Part shown: positions 47,395-59,417 of the stretch, in pieces
Position numbering within the stretch: position 1 is the stretch's first letter
Layout: each line of letters starts with the position of its first letter
Assembly: GCF_012489685.1 (NCBI RefSeq)
Contig: NC_080042.1
Span: 95,010,576-95,074,575, forward strand
DNA: 64,000 nt
Origin: Lotus japonicus
Taxonomy: Eukaryota; Streptophyta; Magnoliopsida; Fabales; Fabaceae
Direction of reading: 5' to 3'
Program-made: the position numbers and the translations under genes
The notes under the pieces: generated by a model
Told to the model about the DNA's origin: nothing
Seen by the model: the letters and a program-made list of their open reading frames with translations, nothing else
The model's database searches: none

Positions 47395-47700
47395 TCATAG
47401 TCTGTGTAGGCCTGAGGTGACTTCAACAAAAATGTCTTCTGTGCAGGGAATTATGAGGCCACCCATTGGATGACTGAAGCCGAATTCTTCCTCTGCTATA
47501 CTTAGCAGTTCTTGAAATGAGGGTTGAATCAACAATGACACTGGAATCACAAATCTCTTCTTTTCACTCTCTCCTACATACACAGCAAAGTACCCTTTAG
47601 GCACATCCAGTGATGTACTAGCAGCAGCTTGATTTGTAAAAAGACTGGATCCGCGGAGAATGCGTTTAGCACTCAATGCACTAGACAAACGAATAGCCAT
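47395..47700 (-). CDS. SAUR-type auxin-responsive protein, 101 aa
   Basis: Single exon, as usual for SAURs, with the ATG at 47700-47698. The protein starts [19 protein letters not shown] and has the core SAUR domain: [64 protein letters not shown]. The length of 101 aa fits the ~90-105 aa group found in clusters. Family knowledge: SAURs inhibit PP2C.D phosphatases and so raise plasma-membrane H+-ATPase activity and cell expansion. The gene has a TATA box at 47789-47796 and a TGTCTC motif at 47848-47853, which suggests auxin control. No second SAUR is in the window. Confidence 0.93.
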   Translation of the reverse strand: MAIRLSSALSAKRILRGSSLFTNQAAASTSLDVPKGYFAVYVGESEKKRFVIPVSLLIQPSFQELLSIAEEEFGFSHPMGGLIIPCTEDIFVEVTSGLHRL

Positions 47701-47788
47701 CACAGTAGTGTTGGTTAGAAACTTAGTTTGGAAGAGGTTCTAGTTTTTCACAAATGAGATGGGTGAAGAATATGTAGGATATGTTGTG

Positions 47789-47796
47789 TATTTATA
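47789..47796 (-). promoter_or_regulatory. TATA box of the SAUR gene
   Basis: TATAAATA on the minus strand, about 90 bp upstream of the ATG, a normal distance for a short SAUR leader. Confidence 0.75.
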
Positions 47797-47847
47797 GATG
47801 GAAGATTGAGGATGAATCAGTGGTAGAATTAGGCATGAATTATTAGT

Positions 47848-47853
47848 GAGACA
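47848..47853 (-). promoter_or_regulatory. TGTCTC auxin-response element
   Basis: TGTCTC on the minus strand, about 50 bp upstream of the TATA box. This is the classic ARF-binding motif, and its position fits the SAUR gene. A six-base motif can also occur by chance. Confidence 0.5.
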
Positions 47854-48119
47854 TGAGCATTCAAGAGCACATGGTGTGTAGTTTGGCCAGTCCAACTTCG
47901 AGGCAAAAACGTGTTGTTGACTTCCACTTCCACTGCTTATTAAATGTAGAGGCTGACCATTTTCTGGAACACCTGTATGTCTTATGAAATGAATATTACA
48001 AGCATAGATAGCCAAGTGTCTGGTCAATTGTGAGGCACTTGAGATATTAAAGAGGAGGGTATCATTCAAACTGTAAAATCGTTTTTGTAATAAAGTTTCT
48101 GGGTATAATTCTTCCATGG

Positions 48120-49210
48120 TTTATGCGCTGTAATAAAAGGACATGTGTGATTGCCTTACAGTCCAGTCTTAATTAAATCTGTATTTCATCAAATTTCTTC
48201 TAATTTAAATTTATACACGAGTTAGAGTTTAAGAAATTGGAATTGTCAAAATTTAGGGACCATGACGACTAACAATAGATTGTAGTAATCTAGTTCAGAC
48301 CTAAATACAGTTTTTTTATCTCTCACACTAACATTTTTCTTCATCCGGTTTGTTATTTTTAAAAATGAGTCCTTTATCAAATATTTGACTCTCTATTAAT
48401 ATTTCATCACATTGTATACAAATGAAAGAATTACTTGGTTTACACTTTACACTGACATTTAAACTAAAAAATGGTGGTGACTTGCAATTCTGATTCCCTC
48501 TAATTTTCTCTGCTTCTATGATTTGAATTTTGAAGAGAAAGTTTTCTGTTGTACAGAGTTTGAAATGAAATTCTCTGATTAATTTTATCTGTTCTTGTTC
48601 TCTTTCCCTCGAAAAGCTTTTTTCAGCGTGGGCGTTTTTGCTCTGCTTGTTGGCATGTTCTTGAGCCCTGACTTGCAATTCTTGCTTTCTTCCCAAGCCC
48701 TATTTCACGGCTGCCCATGCTGTATCTTCAGTGGCTGGAGATGCTGGTATTGCATTCTTCGGGTGGATAGTTGGTTAATGGTTTAGGTGGAGATTGATTT
48801 TGAGTGTTAACAGAGAATTTTTCAGAAAAAAAATTGATGTGGCAGCTTCACATCTAGCACTTCAAATTTATTATTATAACAATAAATAGATAGATTGTAT
48901 CCATTTGCTTCGTTTTGGTATTTATTTCGTTAAGTGGCTCGCCATCAACTATTTCCCCCGGAATCCCATTTGTTTAACCATCTAGACAGAGGCCTGGAAA
49001 TGAACCAGGGAAACATCCTTCATAAAACTATTGATTTTACATTAATGCTGATAAACATGTTACAACTACCAGAATGAATTTGCTGGTATCTTCATTTGTT
49101 AATCATATGCAATCCACCTAAAACTCTTGATACTCTACAGAATTAAAAGCAGATATCACAGTTCAAATGTTGGGAAAATTCTGTCATCCTTGACTAAATT
49201 GAAATCCCGA
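48120..49210. other. Intergenic stretch between SAUR and the SWI/SNF gene
   Basis: No gene recognised. Frames at 48328-48696 and 48595-48786 have no family features. The 49020-49210 part is probably the 3' UTR of the SWI/SNF gene. Confidence 0.4.
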
Positions 49211-52200
49211 TCAGTTCCTGTTTGCTCTTCCATTTGAATTCTGCCCTTTAGTATCAGATAATGAACCCTGGCTAAGATAGCTTGATCTCTTCTTTTTTTT
49301 AGTATTCCAGGAAAACACATTCTCGTTCAAACCACCTACTCTTACGTCCTCGTTTTCATGATTCTGGGAATTTAGTTCTTCATGCTTGGGCCTCTTAGAG
49401 GCAGGGGTCACATTGAAAGTATCCTCACTGGATCTCTCACTTCCATTTCTTAACTCTAATAACCTTTCTTCTGCCCCAATATCATCACTGGCCTGTGCAT
49501 CGCTGTCTCTCCTCTTCCTTTTAACTGAATGCTTAGGCATGTCTTGTGCGCTCTCCACAGCCTTCATCCATTGTAGATCACTTAATGTATCAGCATATAC
49601 CACTTCTTTCCTTTTCCGCTTTCCACTGACACTACCACTATCAAAAGCTTTGACCTTCTCATCCTTATTTAGTGCAGAGTATACCCAATCTGGCACTTCA
49701 TGCTCTTCCATGAGACGAGATCTGTAATTCTCCTTTAGCCTTCTCTCTTCATCCATTCTCTCAAACAGCCAAAATTCCTCATCAGATCGGGCTGCAAGGC
49801 GATTAATTTCTCTCTCGCTTGGCACATCTGTCCCAAGTGAGCTAGTACCTCTACGCATGATCACCTCCAACATTTCTCTTCTGTCCTGGGCTGCATTAAA
49901 ATACCATGTGTTTAAGTAATTAATTTTTAGCAAGATTTAGGAAGCACAACACAGGAGACTCACAAGTTGCAAGGTGCCAGGATATGCTAAGTTGAACATA
50001 GACTTCTTTTCTAAGTGTCTGTGCTTCATAGGGTATAAAAGACCTAGTGGTGATTCTTAATTCTTAATCTCTAAGTAGATCTCAAAATCAGAACAGGAAG
50101 TCAAATAGAATTAGGAATGCAGTATTCATCTTCACCAACTTATTCTTCTTAACATTGCTCAAATGCTCAACCAAAAATAAAAGTTGCTCAAATGAGAAGA
50201 TAAGATGGAAATGCAGGTAAACATACGACAAAGAATGTAGACTATGCATGTAAGGAACTTCCACATTCATGTGCATAGGATGAGACTCTAAAAAAAACAA
50301 ATTTAAGTGCATCAAAACTTGCTAGTTTCCATAATTTGTTTATAGCTAGAGCAGCAGTTCAGCACATGATACAGCCCATTATTGCCCATATGTCTGAGAA
50401 GAGCTGTTCAGCAAAAGGTTGTACATCAAATAAGCAGCAGTATATTTTATTACAACACGCAAATAAATGCTTCCCTCTTTCATCCAAAAAATAGCTACTT
50501 ACAAATATTTGCAGGATATATCAAAGGTATGAGAACAAACCTGTTGAAGTTGTGTTGAAAAGCCCTGCCTGGATGACTTTGGCATCAATCCCCATCTTTT
50601 GTTTAGCACGCTCTAAAATCACCTCTTCAACTGATCCCACACTAACCAGCACAAAGACTCTAACTTCCTTTTTTTGTCCAATGCGATGAGCTCGATCCTC
50701 AGCTTGCTGATCCATTTGTGGGTTCCAATCACTGTCAAAGATTATAACCGTATCTGCTGTTTGTAAGTTCAAACCAAGACCTCCAGCACGAGTGCTCAAG
50801 AGAAACATGAAGTACGGAGAATCAGGAGCATTGAATTTCTGTAGTAGGGAACCTCTTTCCTCTGTTTTTGTTGAGCCATCAAGTCTAAGAAATTTATAAT
50901 CATGAAGTCGCAGATAAATTTCAAGAATGTCCATCAGACGAGTCATTTGTGAAAAAAGGAGGACTCTGTGACCAGCTCTCCGAAGTTTTGGAAGCAATCG
51001 ATCAAGAAGTTCAAACTTCCCTGATGCTCTGATGATTTCCTCCTTATGCCTATACATATCATAGTCTCCCACAAAGAGGTAAGGATGGTTACAACACTTT
51101 CTAAGTTGCATTGTCAAGTTCTGTAGGCTTTTTGATTTTCCAGAACCTACAAATTGTTCACTTTTTAGTAAACGGTTGTAACTCAAGCTCCCAAAAAAAC
51201 AGGTAAGCATAGGACAATGTAAAAACCAACTAATACTATGGAGGTGGAAGCTTGCTTTAGGGGTACAACACATGGGTGGACATTTTTCTTTTCGATAACT
51301 TTAAGAAAGGAAAAAAAAACAAACATTAGGTGATTCAAAATCACATTTATTTTTATCTAACAAAGGAATCTTATTCCACAAATTCATCACAAAGTTGCAA
51401 CCAGAAAAACCTATCAATATCCAACCAAATGGCAAAAAGGATTTCTAATTACTAAAAAATATTGGCAGAACTGATTCATAAACATTCTGAGGGTATAATT
51501 ATAGTCAAGGTCTTTGACCTTTGAGAACCAACTAGCAATACGGCGGGAGGGGAATACACAAATAACTTTAGCAGAAGCTAACCAATATTTATATAAAAAC
51601 TCAAAAGTACTTGGGAAAAACAATTGTATTTTTATGAGGCTAAGAGAAGTGTGTAAGGGCATAACAAGAAAATAATTGAGATACAAACCAGTAGCTAAGC
51701 CAACTCTGCCCACGTCAGTTACTTGTTGATAATACACTTTTTGCCAGGCTGACATATCACATTTGAGTATGACCTGAGATTTCCCAGGGAGAAACTTTTC
51801 CACTTCATTCTTCTTCCTCCTTAATATGAAGGGCCTTATTACCTAAAAGAGCAATTGAAACATCAGAAAGAAATTGTGAAAGCAAGAGAATAATAAACAA
51901 GGCAGAAACCTACTTGATGCAGACGCCGAATAATCAATAACTGTTCTTCATCTGTTAGTGAGACATCAACTCGGTCTGCAAAGGGAGCATTGAACCAGTC
52001 CTCGAAATTGTGAACTGAATTGAAAATGCTTGGAAGGAGAAAATTGAGCAGGGACCACAATTCCTGCAAACTGTTTTGAATTGGAGTACCCGTCAGCAAA
52101 AGTCTTCGTTGAATGTGATAGCTGCACAAAAGAAAAATTTAAAATTAAATTAGAAAAGAGATATATTTGATTTTGTTCTCTCCAATTCAAATGCAATCAA

Positions 52201-55200
52201 ATTAATGAAAAGAGAATTGATTTAAGAAGAACCAAGAAATTCAACAGATATATTCTGAGAACCTAAACCGCTTTAGAAGAAATATATGACAGTGATGTAG
52301 TAGACCAAATTTAATGCTTCAAAGTGAAGTTACAATAAAGAATCGGGTTGACAACATTTGTGTTCTGATTAAGCTATTTATCTAAAATCTTACAGAGGCT
52401 GAATAACCATAGAATAGGCTATAGTTTCAAATTTAAGTTTTTGGGATTCACCTCAAATTGAAACCAACTAACTCATGTCCCTTTAGAGCTAAAGATTAAG
52501 GAATTAAAAGAAACTTATGTGTAGATATAAATCCAAACCGACATGAAAATATTAAATAAAAGAGGAAAGCTGAACTACAGGAAATGAACAGCATTGTTGA
52601 CTGGTTTGACTGGGCTATCATGGTTTTGAAAGCTATATTTCATTTTGATTCAGCCTATATTTTTTTCTTCAGTCTGGTAGAGCAAGCAGTTTCTCTAGAA
52701 TTCTTCAAAAGAAAATAAAAAAGGACAGTTCACCCAAGAATTTAGGGAAGTGAACATATTAAACAGTAGTGTAACACAAGTACACAACATTGGTGATCAT
52801 ATTAAACATCAGTATAACACTAATACTGGTCATGGAGAATCATACCTTGAGTCCAGGGTTCTGGCAAGAGCACACTCATGATTCTTCAATCGATGCCCTT
52901 CATCCACAATCAAGTAGAGCCAATGGATTTTCTTGAGAAATGCTTTGTCTCGCATTATAAGATCGTAGTGTGTCAACAAAACATTAAATTTCCCCTCCCC
53001 TGACAATTCTTCTTTCATTGCTTTCCTCTCATCCATCCGTCCATCATAAAGAATAGTTTTGATGCTGAATCAGAAAGAAGATGCACAAGTTATTTGAAAG
53101 TGAATATGTGTGAAGAATCCAAGTTACATTCTCCCACCAGGAGAACAGGTTCGGAAATGGTTTTTTCTTTATCTGCCTGGACATACCTTGGAGCCCAGGT
53201 TGAGAATTCATTCATCCAATTTGGCAGAACAGCCTTTGGAGCCACTATCAAGTGAGGTCCAGTCACACCCTTGTATTCCATAAGATGTGCTATCAACGAA
53301 ATGGTTTGTATTGTCTTCCCAAGTCCCATTTCATCAGCCAAAATTCCATTCAAGTTGTTATTAAACAAAGAAAGCATCCACTGGAGCCCTTCTATCTGGT
53401 AAGATCTTAATTCTCCACCTTGAAGGATGGATGGCTGCTCAGTTACCTATAAATAATTACAACATACTAACAATTGTTAGGATTACAATGGACTTACCCT
53501 AAGCTAGTTAGAATTCCAGTGTGCTACAGTTGTCATGAATTTTGAATGTACTGCAGGATTACAATGCAGTGTTTCACAGATACCCACCTTTTCTTGAATT
53601 GAGTGTATGGCAGAATTGTATTGCCGCTGACCTTCAAGTAAATCACTAGTGTCACCATTATAATCAGAGTCTATCAAATCCACATCTTCGTCAAGAGGCG
53701 AGTCCTTATTCTTCAAGGCATCTGACTCCGGTAAATCAGCTTCTAAATCTTCCAAGGGTTCAATACCATCAGATTTTTTGGAGTCCCTTTGACGTTGAAC
53801 AGCTGCTCCCAAATTTACAAGCAGTTTATTTGTTTCTTCAAGAAGTAAAGTCAATCTTTCATTCTTACTCTCTTTCACCATTCTCATGTAAGCTTCCTGA
53901 TCATCGGACTTTAAAGCTTGGAATCTCAATTTCTCAGCCCGGGTTGCACGTTGTCTTTGCCTTCCATGCCATGCCTGCAATATTAAGAGAATTTATAATC
54001 CATATTCAAACGACGCTAGATGATTTGTCAACCCACAGAGAAAGGCACAATTGACATTCAACATCACAAGAACCAAAAGGACAATATCAAATTCAAACAT
54101 TCTTAAACATTAAAAGTTCTTATTCTAGCAAATCCTATACCATCGAAAGGATATACACACCCTGACAACATTCTCTGCCAATACATCCAATTTATCATAA
54201 ATTCATAATAAAAATAGTTCACAAGTACTTTGAATCCTAATAGGTCAAAAAGTTAGAAAACAGACATGTTTTGCAACAAAAGAAAGATAGGGGAAGAGAT
54301 AGTAGACCTGGACACCGTCATTCCTCTGTTTTCTCCGCTTCAAAGAAGCTTGAATTTGTAACTGGAACTCGCGGACAGCATTCAATATTTCTGCAAAAAA
54401 TCTTCTTTTTCTGGTCTCTATGTGATTCTTTGTCTGCTCTTCTAATCTTGATAGTCTCTGCATTTGAGGCTTTATATGAGATAAGCAATATAAATAAACT
54501 TCAATTGATGCTAATGGAATTGAAATGATCCCTGGACTAATCAGAAGATCTTTCAATTGGCTAGAATGTTACTTGAATAAAACTAGATCTCATGGGAACC
54601 ATATTGAATATCTGATGATACATTTGTATCATTGCAGCCTTGGATTAATGAAGCCTCATCAATAACAGATGCAAACTATAAGCAATAATATCCATAACAT
54701 GATAAACGAAATGAGTTTAAACCAAGTCGGGGAGGGGGCCATCCAGTGGAAATGGGTGGGATCAATAGCTTAAAGAATTATAGCACGTGGCTATAAACCA
54801 GGGTGTCAAGGGTTTGAATCCCTCACCCCGCCCACAACCGACCAAAAAGGGAAAGAAATTTCCCTTTAGGGGTAGGGAAATCATGATAGGGCTAACAGAT
54901 GTAAAGCTATGGCACTTTTGAGTGTGCGCATTTTGCAACATGGAAGAGTAAAATAAAACATCACCTCAGCATCCCGTTTCTTCCTTATTTGATCATCAGC
55001 ATCCATGGCAAACGGATCTCCAACACCATACGGTGGGCGGCGCAACCGCATCATGCCCCAATCATACAATTGTTTGTCGGGACACGCACACTGAACGCGG
55101 AGCCAGTATTCAGAGCTGACGTCAGTCCGAACCTTCCTCTGCAACTCTGCCAGCTGCCAGAAAGAATGGCATTGCCAGCAAGGACACAATTATTGTCATT

Positions 55201-56000
55201 TCTCAGTTTAAGTTGACACTAGCGAATAAGCGAATATTATAGCTATAAATAATTCCGTAACCGAAAACCGTCTTTGACAACAGCACAAGACATAGTAATG
55301 AAATTAATTCGCACACACGACAAGCTAAGGAACATTAAACGCCATACTATAAACAATTTGGTTGCCAACGTTATAGAATATGGACAATAGAGCAAGCATG
55401 GAATAATCTTTTGAGAATGAATTTTACCTTTAGACCATAAAACTCAAGCAGGCAAGTTGTCTGTAGGTTATCTCCCCTGGTGGAAGGCAATTCTGGTGAA
55501 ATCAAAATCAGGACAATTTAGGTTCCATTCCAATTAATCCATATGGAGATACAACACACACAGCATGCTAATAAAATAAACATGTAAAATTGAATTGAAG
55601 GCAAAGCAGTTTGGCTAAGGGTTCCAAGTTGGTTTAATAAGCTTATCATGATCATTCATTTATCATCACAGTATAAGTAAAGAATAAAGATAAAAAAAAA
55701 ATAAAAAAACAGTGAACCTTGAAGCTGAGTTAAGCGGTGTTGAATGAGAGTTTGATAACGGGTTTCGGTTGCTTGGTCTAATTTGGAGGCGGAGGAGGCA
55801 CGGTGGTTGGAGAGTGCATCTTGAAGGTCTGCCAACAAATCTTGTTGTTGAGGTTGAGGTTGAGGTTGAGGTTGAGGTTGAGGTTGAGGTTGAGGTTGAG
55901 ATCGGTGATAAATGGATGAAACGGTGGTGAAGAGGTCAGGGGGAAGAGGAAGGTTGCGAGATATCAGGTTCAGCGCTCCAATCAATGCTTGCTCCTCCAT
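49211..56000 (-). CDS. SWI/SNF-family ATPase of the MINU1/MINU2 (CHR12/CHR23) type, 1066 aa, 11 exons
   Basis: Exons: 56000-55718, 55492-55428, 55153-54965, 54457-54308, 53974-53588, 53446-53187, 53064-52846, 52121-51914, 51842-51689, 51146-50541, 49890-49211. Phases agree and the introns are GT/AG. Order: Gln/Pro repeat near residues 35-51; HSA region ~180-260 ([40 protein letters not shown]); ATPase with Walker A DEMGLGKT, the DEGHRLKN box, LTGTPIQN, then helicase C ([45 protein letters not shown]); SnAC region ([30 protein letters not shown]). The basic tail lacks a bromodomain, which separates it from BRM. DEGH replaces DEAH, as usual in this subfamily. Arabidopsis CHR23 is about 1064 aa. 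It acts in the nucleus as a nucleosome-remodelling ATPase; family members control growth arrest and meristems. Confidence 0.95.
55848..55901. repeat. Coding hexanucleotide repeat (Gln-Pro) in exon 1 of the SWI/SNF gene
   Basis: About eight GGTTGA units on the plus strand give (QP)n on the minus strand, followed by QQQ. In-frame length changes would not break the protein. Confidence 0.9.
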
Positions 56001-56020
56001 CTTCTTCTTCTTCTTCTTCT
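56001..56020 (-). repeat. GAA repeat directly before the SWI/SNF start codon
   Basis: A (GAAGAA)n tract on the minus strand ends at the ATG and forms the last part of the leader. Confidence 0.85.
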
Positions 56021-57158
56021 TCCCTCGCTCGCGAGAGAGTGAGTTTACAGTAAAATTAAAACACGCCTTAACCCTGTTTTTCCTCTCTAGTCTTCGCTAT
56101 TTCCTAATCGCCGACTTCCGCAACCCCGTTCCTTTATTTCCTTTCAATTACGCCAACACACGCCTCCACCTTTCCCTACAAAGACCTTTATGCCCCTACT
56201 TTGCAACATTCAAACTTGAGGTTTATCATCTATTGCAATTTGGTGATCGGAGTCCTTCATCTTTGGAACCAGCGATTTTTTGTCCTAAAGTCTTTAATAT
56301 GTGAAATGTCCAACATCTAAATATCTAATGGAAATAATGGTTGATGTGTTCTTCTAATATCTGAGTAATTCATTATATTGGTCCTCAAAATTCATGCCGC
56401 TTACAATTTGGTCCCTAAAATTTCAAAAGTCAATCACATTTGTTCTTGGATTCCCCACTCATTAATTAAACTTAACGGAGATGGAAATATGGATGTAACA
56501 AGTTAAGTGGCACGTGGACACGCCACTAAGCCTCTCACGTGATAATATATCACTACCATGCAGTCTTTCACCTTTAATTTGGTTCTTACGTACATTTTAC
56601 TATCTCACTCACAATAATATGAGAAATGCAAAATCATTGGTATAGACCCACTCAATCAACAAAAGGAATAGTTGTATCATTTCATTTTATGAAATTTCTA
56701 CTCAAATAAGAAACAAGAACATTATAGTGGATGACAAGTGTAGGGGAGACGGTGGGGAAGAGAGAGGTGTGGAAGAGAGGGGGTGGAGTGGGGGAGGGTG
56801 GTGTGGTGCGGTGGGAAGGATGATGGGGAGGAGGGGAGGGAGGAGCGAGTGAAATGTAAGAAATGCACTGGACCTAGTTGCTCGTAGGACACAGTAGTGC
56901 ATGCCATATTGTATGAGGAATAACCGCATCCACATCTTTCACTTTGAGAAGTGCGAACTAATTTAAAACATTGTATTATTGTTTCAAAGATTTGTATAGA
57001 GTTTCACCAGTTATGGGCTTCTGAGCTCTGGCCGTGACTAAGTATTCACATATTGTTACATAGCTTCAAGAACTAGAATCCGAAAGTGATGCATATTTTT
57101 TAAAAAGTAACTATAAAAAATTAGTTTCATGAATCTTACAAAATGATAGTAAGATTAA
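56021..57158. other. Upstream region of the SWI/SNF gene with transposon fragments
   Basis: About 56375-56530 holds TTGGTCCTCAAAATTCATGCC and GGTCCCTAAAATTTCAAAAG, typical of a plant transposon end. About 56737-56850 is a GGGGAGG/GGTGTGG-rich tract. No gene seen. Confidence 0.4.
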
Positions 57159-57472
57159 GGGCTTGTTTGATAACTGTTTCCAAAACAGTTTTCAGTTTTT
57201 AAAAACTGAAAACTTGTTTGTTAAGACCTGTTTTCAAAAACTGTTTTCAAAAACAGTTTTTGAAAACAGTTCTCTTTTTTCAGTTTTTAAAACTAAAAAA
57301 CCAAAACAGGTAAAAGATGTTTTCAGTTTCAGTTTTTAGTTTTCAGATATCAGTTTTCTAAATGTTCGAAAACATGTCATTCAAACTATTTTCTTTTTCT
57401 GAAAACTGTTTTTAAGAATTGTTTTTGAAAACTATTTTAAAAACTAAAAACTAAAACTGCTATCAAACAGGC
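57159..57472. mobile_element. MITE with palindromic AAAACAG/CTGTTTT interior
   Basis: Ends GGGCTTGTTTGATAACTGTTT and AAAACTGCTATCAAACAGGCC are inverted repeats. Flanks GTAAGATT and GTAAGTAT could be a decayed 8-bp duplication. The interior is a run of CAGTTTTNAAAACTG motifs. Confidence 0.65.
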
Positions 57473-57969
57473 CGTAAGTATTCACATATTGTAAGATTCA
57501 GGAAACTCAATGCTTTACACTCCGCCTTCTCCTGATCCAGCAGCAAACATATAATAAAAGTATAAAACATAAACGATAATAGCAGCATAAGAAGATGTGG
57601 TATGAGGATCCCATGGAGGAGTCACGCTTTCTCCAACGATAGCTTTCCTGAGTCCTCACTCTTGCTGCTTGCAAAAACTCCAGAGCTAAAGACACCTCTC
57701 ATCACGATATTAATCATGCTTTACTTAAGCATAAAATATATTATAAAATCACCTCCCTTGGTAAAATCACAATTTTTCATCTAATTAGTAATTACACTTC
57801 CACGTATTGTCATAATATTGTCTCTAAATCATGAGATTGAGGGTTCTCATTTTGTACATGAGAAAGCAGCATACTTCGTGACCCGCACGAGCACCCACAG
57901 TGATGAGATAATAAGTCATTGTTGTGGATGGCGGAGACCCTTTGGTCTCAACCAAAATGATAGTTTTTT

Positions 57970-59182
57970 GGCTTAATCCAGTTTTTGGTCCCCATCTTTT
58001 GTCATAAATATGGCTTTAGTCCCTCGCCGGAGTAAAGGTGGGGATTGGTCCCCAGTTTTTGGCAAAATAGTTGGCTTTGGTCCTTCCGGCCGGTAGAGTC
58101 AACGCCGGAGCTCCGGGAAGCTCATGTGACATTGCCATGTCATTTAATGAGCTTAGGTGGAATTTTTATTTATTTATTTTTTGAAATTTAAAAAAAATTA
58201 GCCCCAGTAATTATGTCCCTAATTAACCTCATATATTATTTAAATAAAATCATTAAAAAGATGAAATTCAACAAAATCCTTTTGCAATACCCAGAACTCC
58301 AATGCCACAAAATCATAACTCTAACCCATATTACACAAAGAATATTCATCAAGCACCACCAACCTCCTTCACTTAATCCTTTTGCAATACCCAGAACTGA
58401 TGTCACCATCAAAATACACCTCCTCCACGCAGGTATGGGTAAAGGCTGGAGTTTTATAGCAAAAGGAACACGGGGCAAAGAAAGGTGTTGGCTTTGTTGT
58501 TTTTGTGTAAATGGGTATTATTTGCTGCGGTGGATGGATGATACTCAGCAAATCTTCTCAAAACTTTAGCTTCCATGCAGAGAAGTGAGAACGATGGTGT
58601 GGTGGCAACGGACGAGATTGAGGACCTGAAGCGCCGATCTGAACCTCGCGCGATGAAGGCATCAGTTTGGTGGTGACAGATCTGAGCTTTTGGGAGTTTA
58701 AGAAGGTGGTTGGGGCGGACCAGATCTGAGCTTCTGGTGCCTATGGATTCTGTTCTTGCGTATCTGTTGGTGCTGTGATTCTCCTAGCTGGGCGTGGTTG
58801 TTGCTTGTGCTTGTGTTATGTTCATGAAGATGATGAAATGATGATGAAGATCAATTTAATTTAATTAAGGGAAGTTTCAAATTGGGTTTCTGGGAAAGAA
58901 AAGATGAAGTTGAGGATGATGAAGATGAAGATTGAATGATGGTGATTAATCTAAGTTTTTTTTTAAATTAAATAAAAAATAAATAAATATTCCACCTAAG
59001 CTCATTAATTGACGTGGCAAGAGCCACATCAGCTGGCGGAGCTCCAGCGTTGACCCAACCGACCGGAAGGACCAAAGCCAACTATTTTGCCAAAAACTGG
59101 GGACCAATCCCCACCTTTGCTCCGGCGAGGGACTAAAGCCATATTTATGACAAAGGATGGGGACCAAAAACTGGATTAAGCC
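57970..59182. mobile_element. Non-autonomous MULE with ~230-bp inverted arms and exact 9-bp TSD
   Basis: Ends GGCTTAATCCAGTTTTTGG and CCAAAAACTGGATTAAGCC start arms that match inward for about 230 bp (to the ATTCCACCTAAGCTCATTAA block). Exact direct repeats TAGTTTTTT flank it at 57961-57969 and 59183-59191. Length 1213 bp. The interior (58200-58960) encodes no transposase. It is less AT-rich and has a 20-bp direct repeat (CTTTTGCAATACCCAGAACT at about 58278 and 58378). Confidence 0.88.
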
Positions 59183-59417
59183 TAGTTTTTTCTTCTCTAT
59201 GACTTAATCTTCCAGCATTTTTTTTTTGGAGTCGAAAACCACCTTCCATGTGTGCACTGCATTTTTCTATATTTTATTTTATTTGATTCTTTGGGCTGCT
59301 CGAGAAGAGAAAAAAGACAGTTGGATGGAACAAAAATTATGTTTTACCATTTGCTGCCTATCAAAAAAAAAAGCGTTTTACCATTTGCTGTAAGACTATT
59401 CCTAATTCATACTAGGA

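Noticed and set aside
47740..48117. 125-codon open frame on the minus strand next to the SAUR gene
   Set aside because: It overlaps the SAUR TATA box, TGTCTC motif and leader, and its translation shows no family features.
48328..48786. Opposed frames at 48328-48696 and 48595-48786
   Set aside because: No family resemblance, no splice or promoter support, low-complexity composition.
54800..54840. tRNA-like T-arm (GGGTTTGAATCCCT)
   Set aside because: No matching anticodon or acceptor arms nearby. Such motifs are common in plant SINE and transposon fragments.
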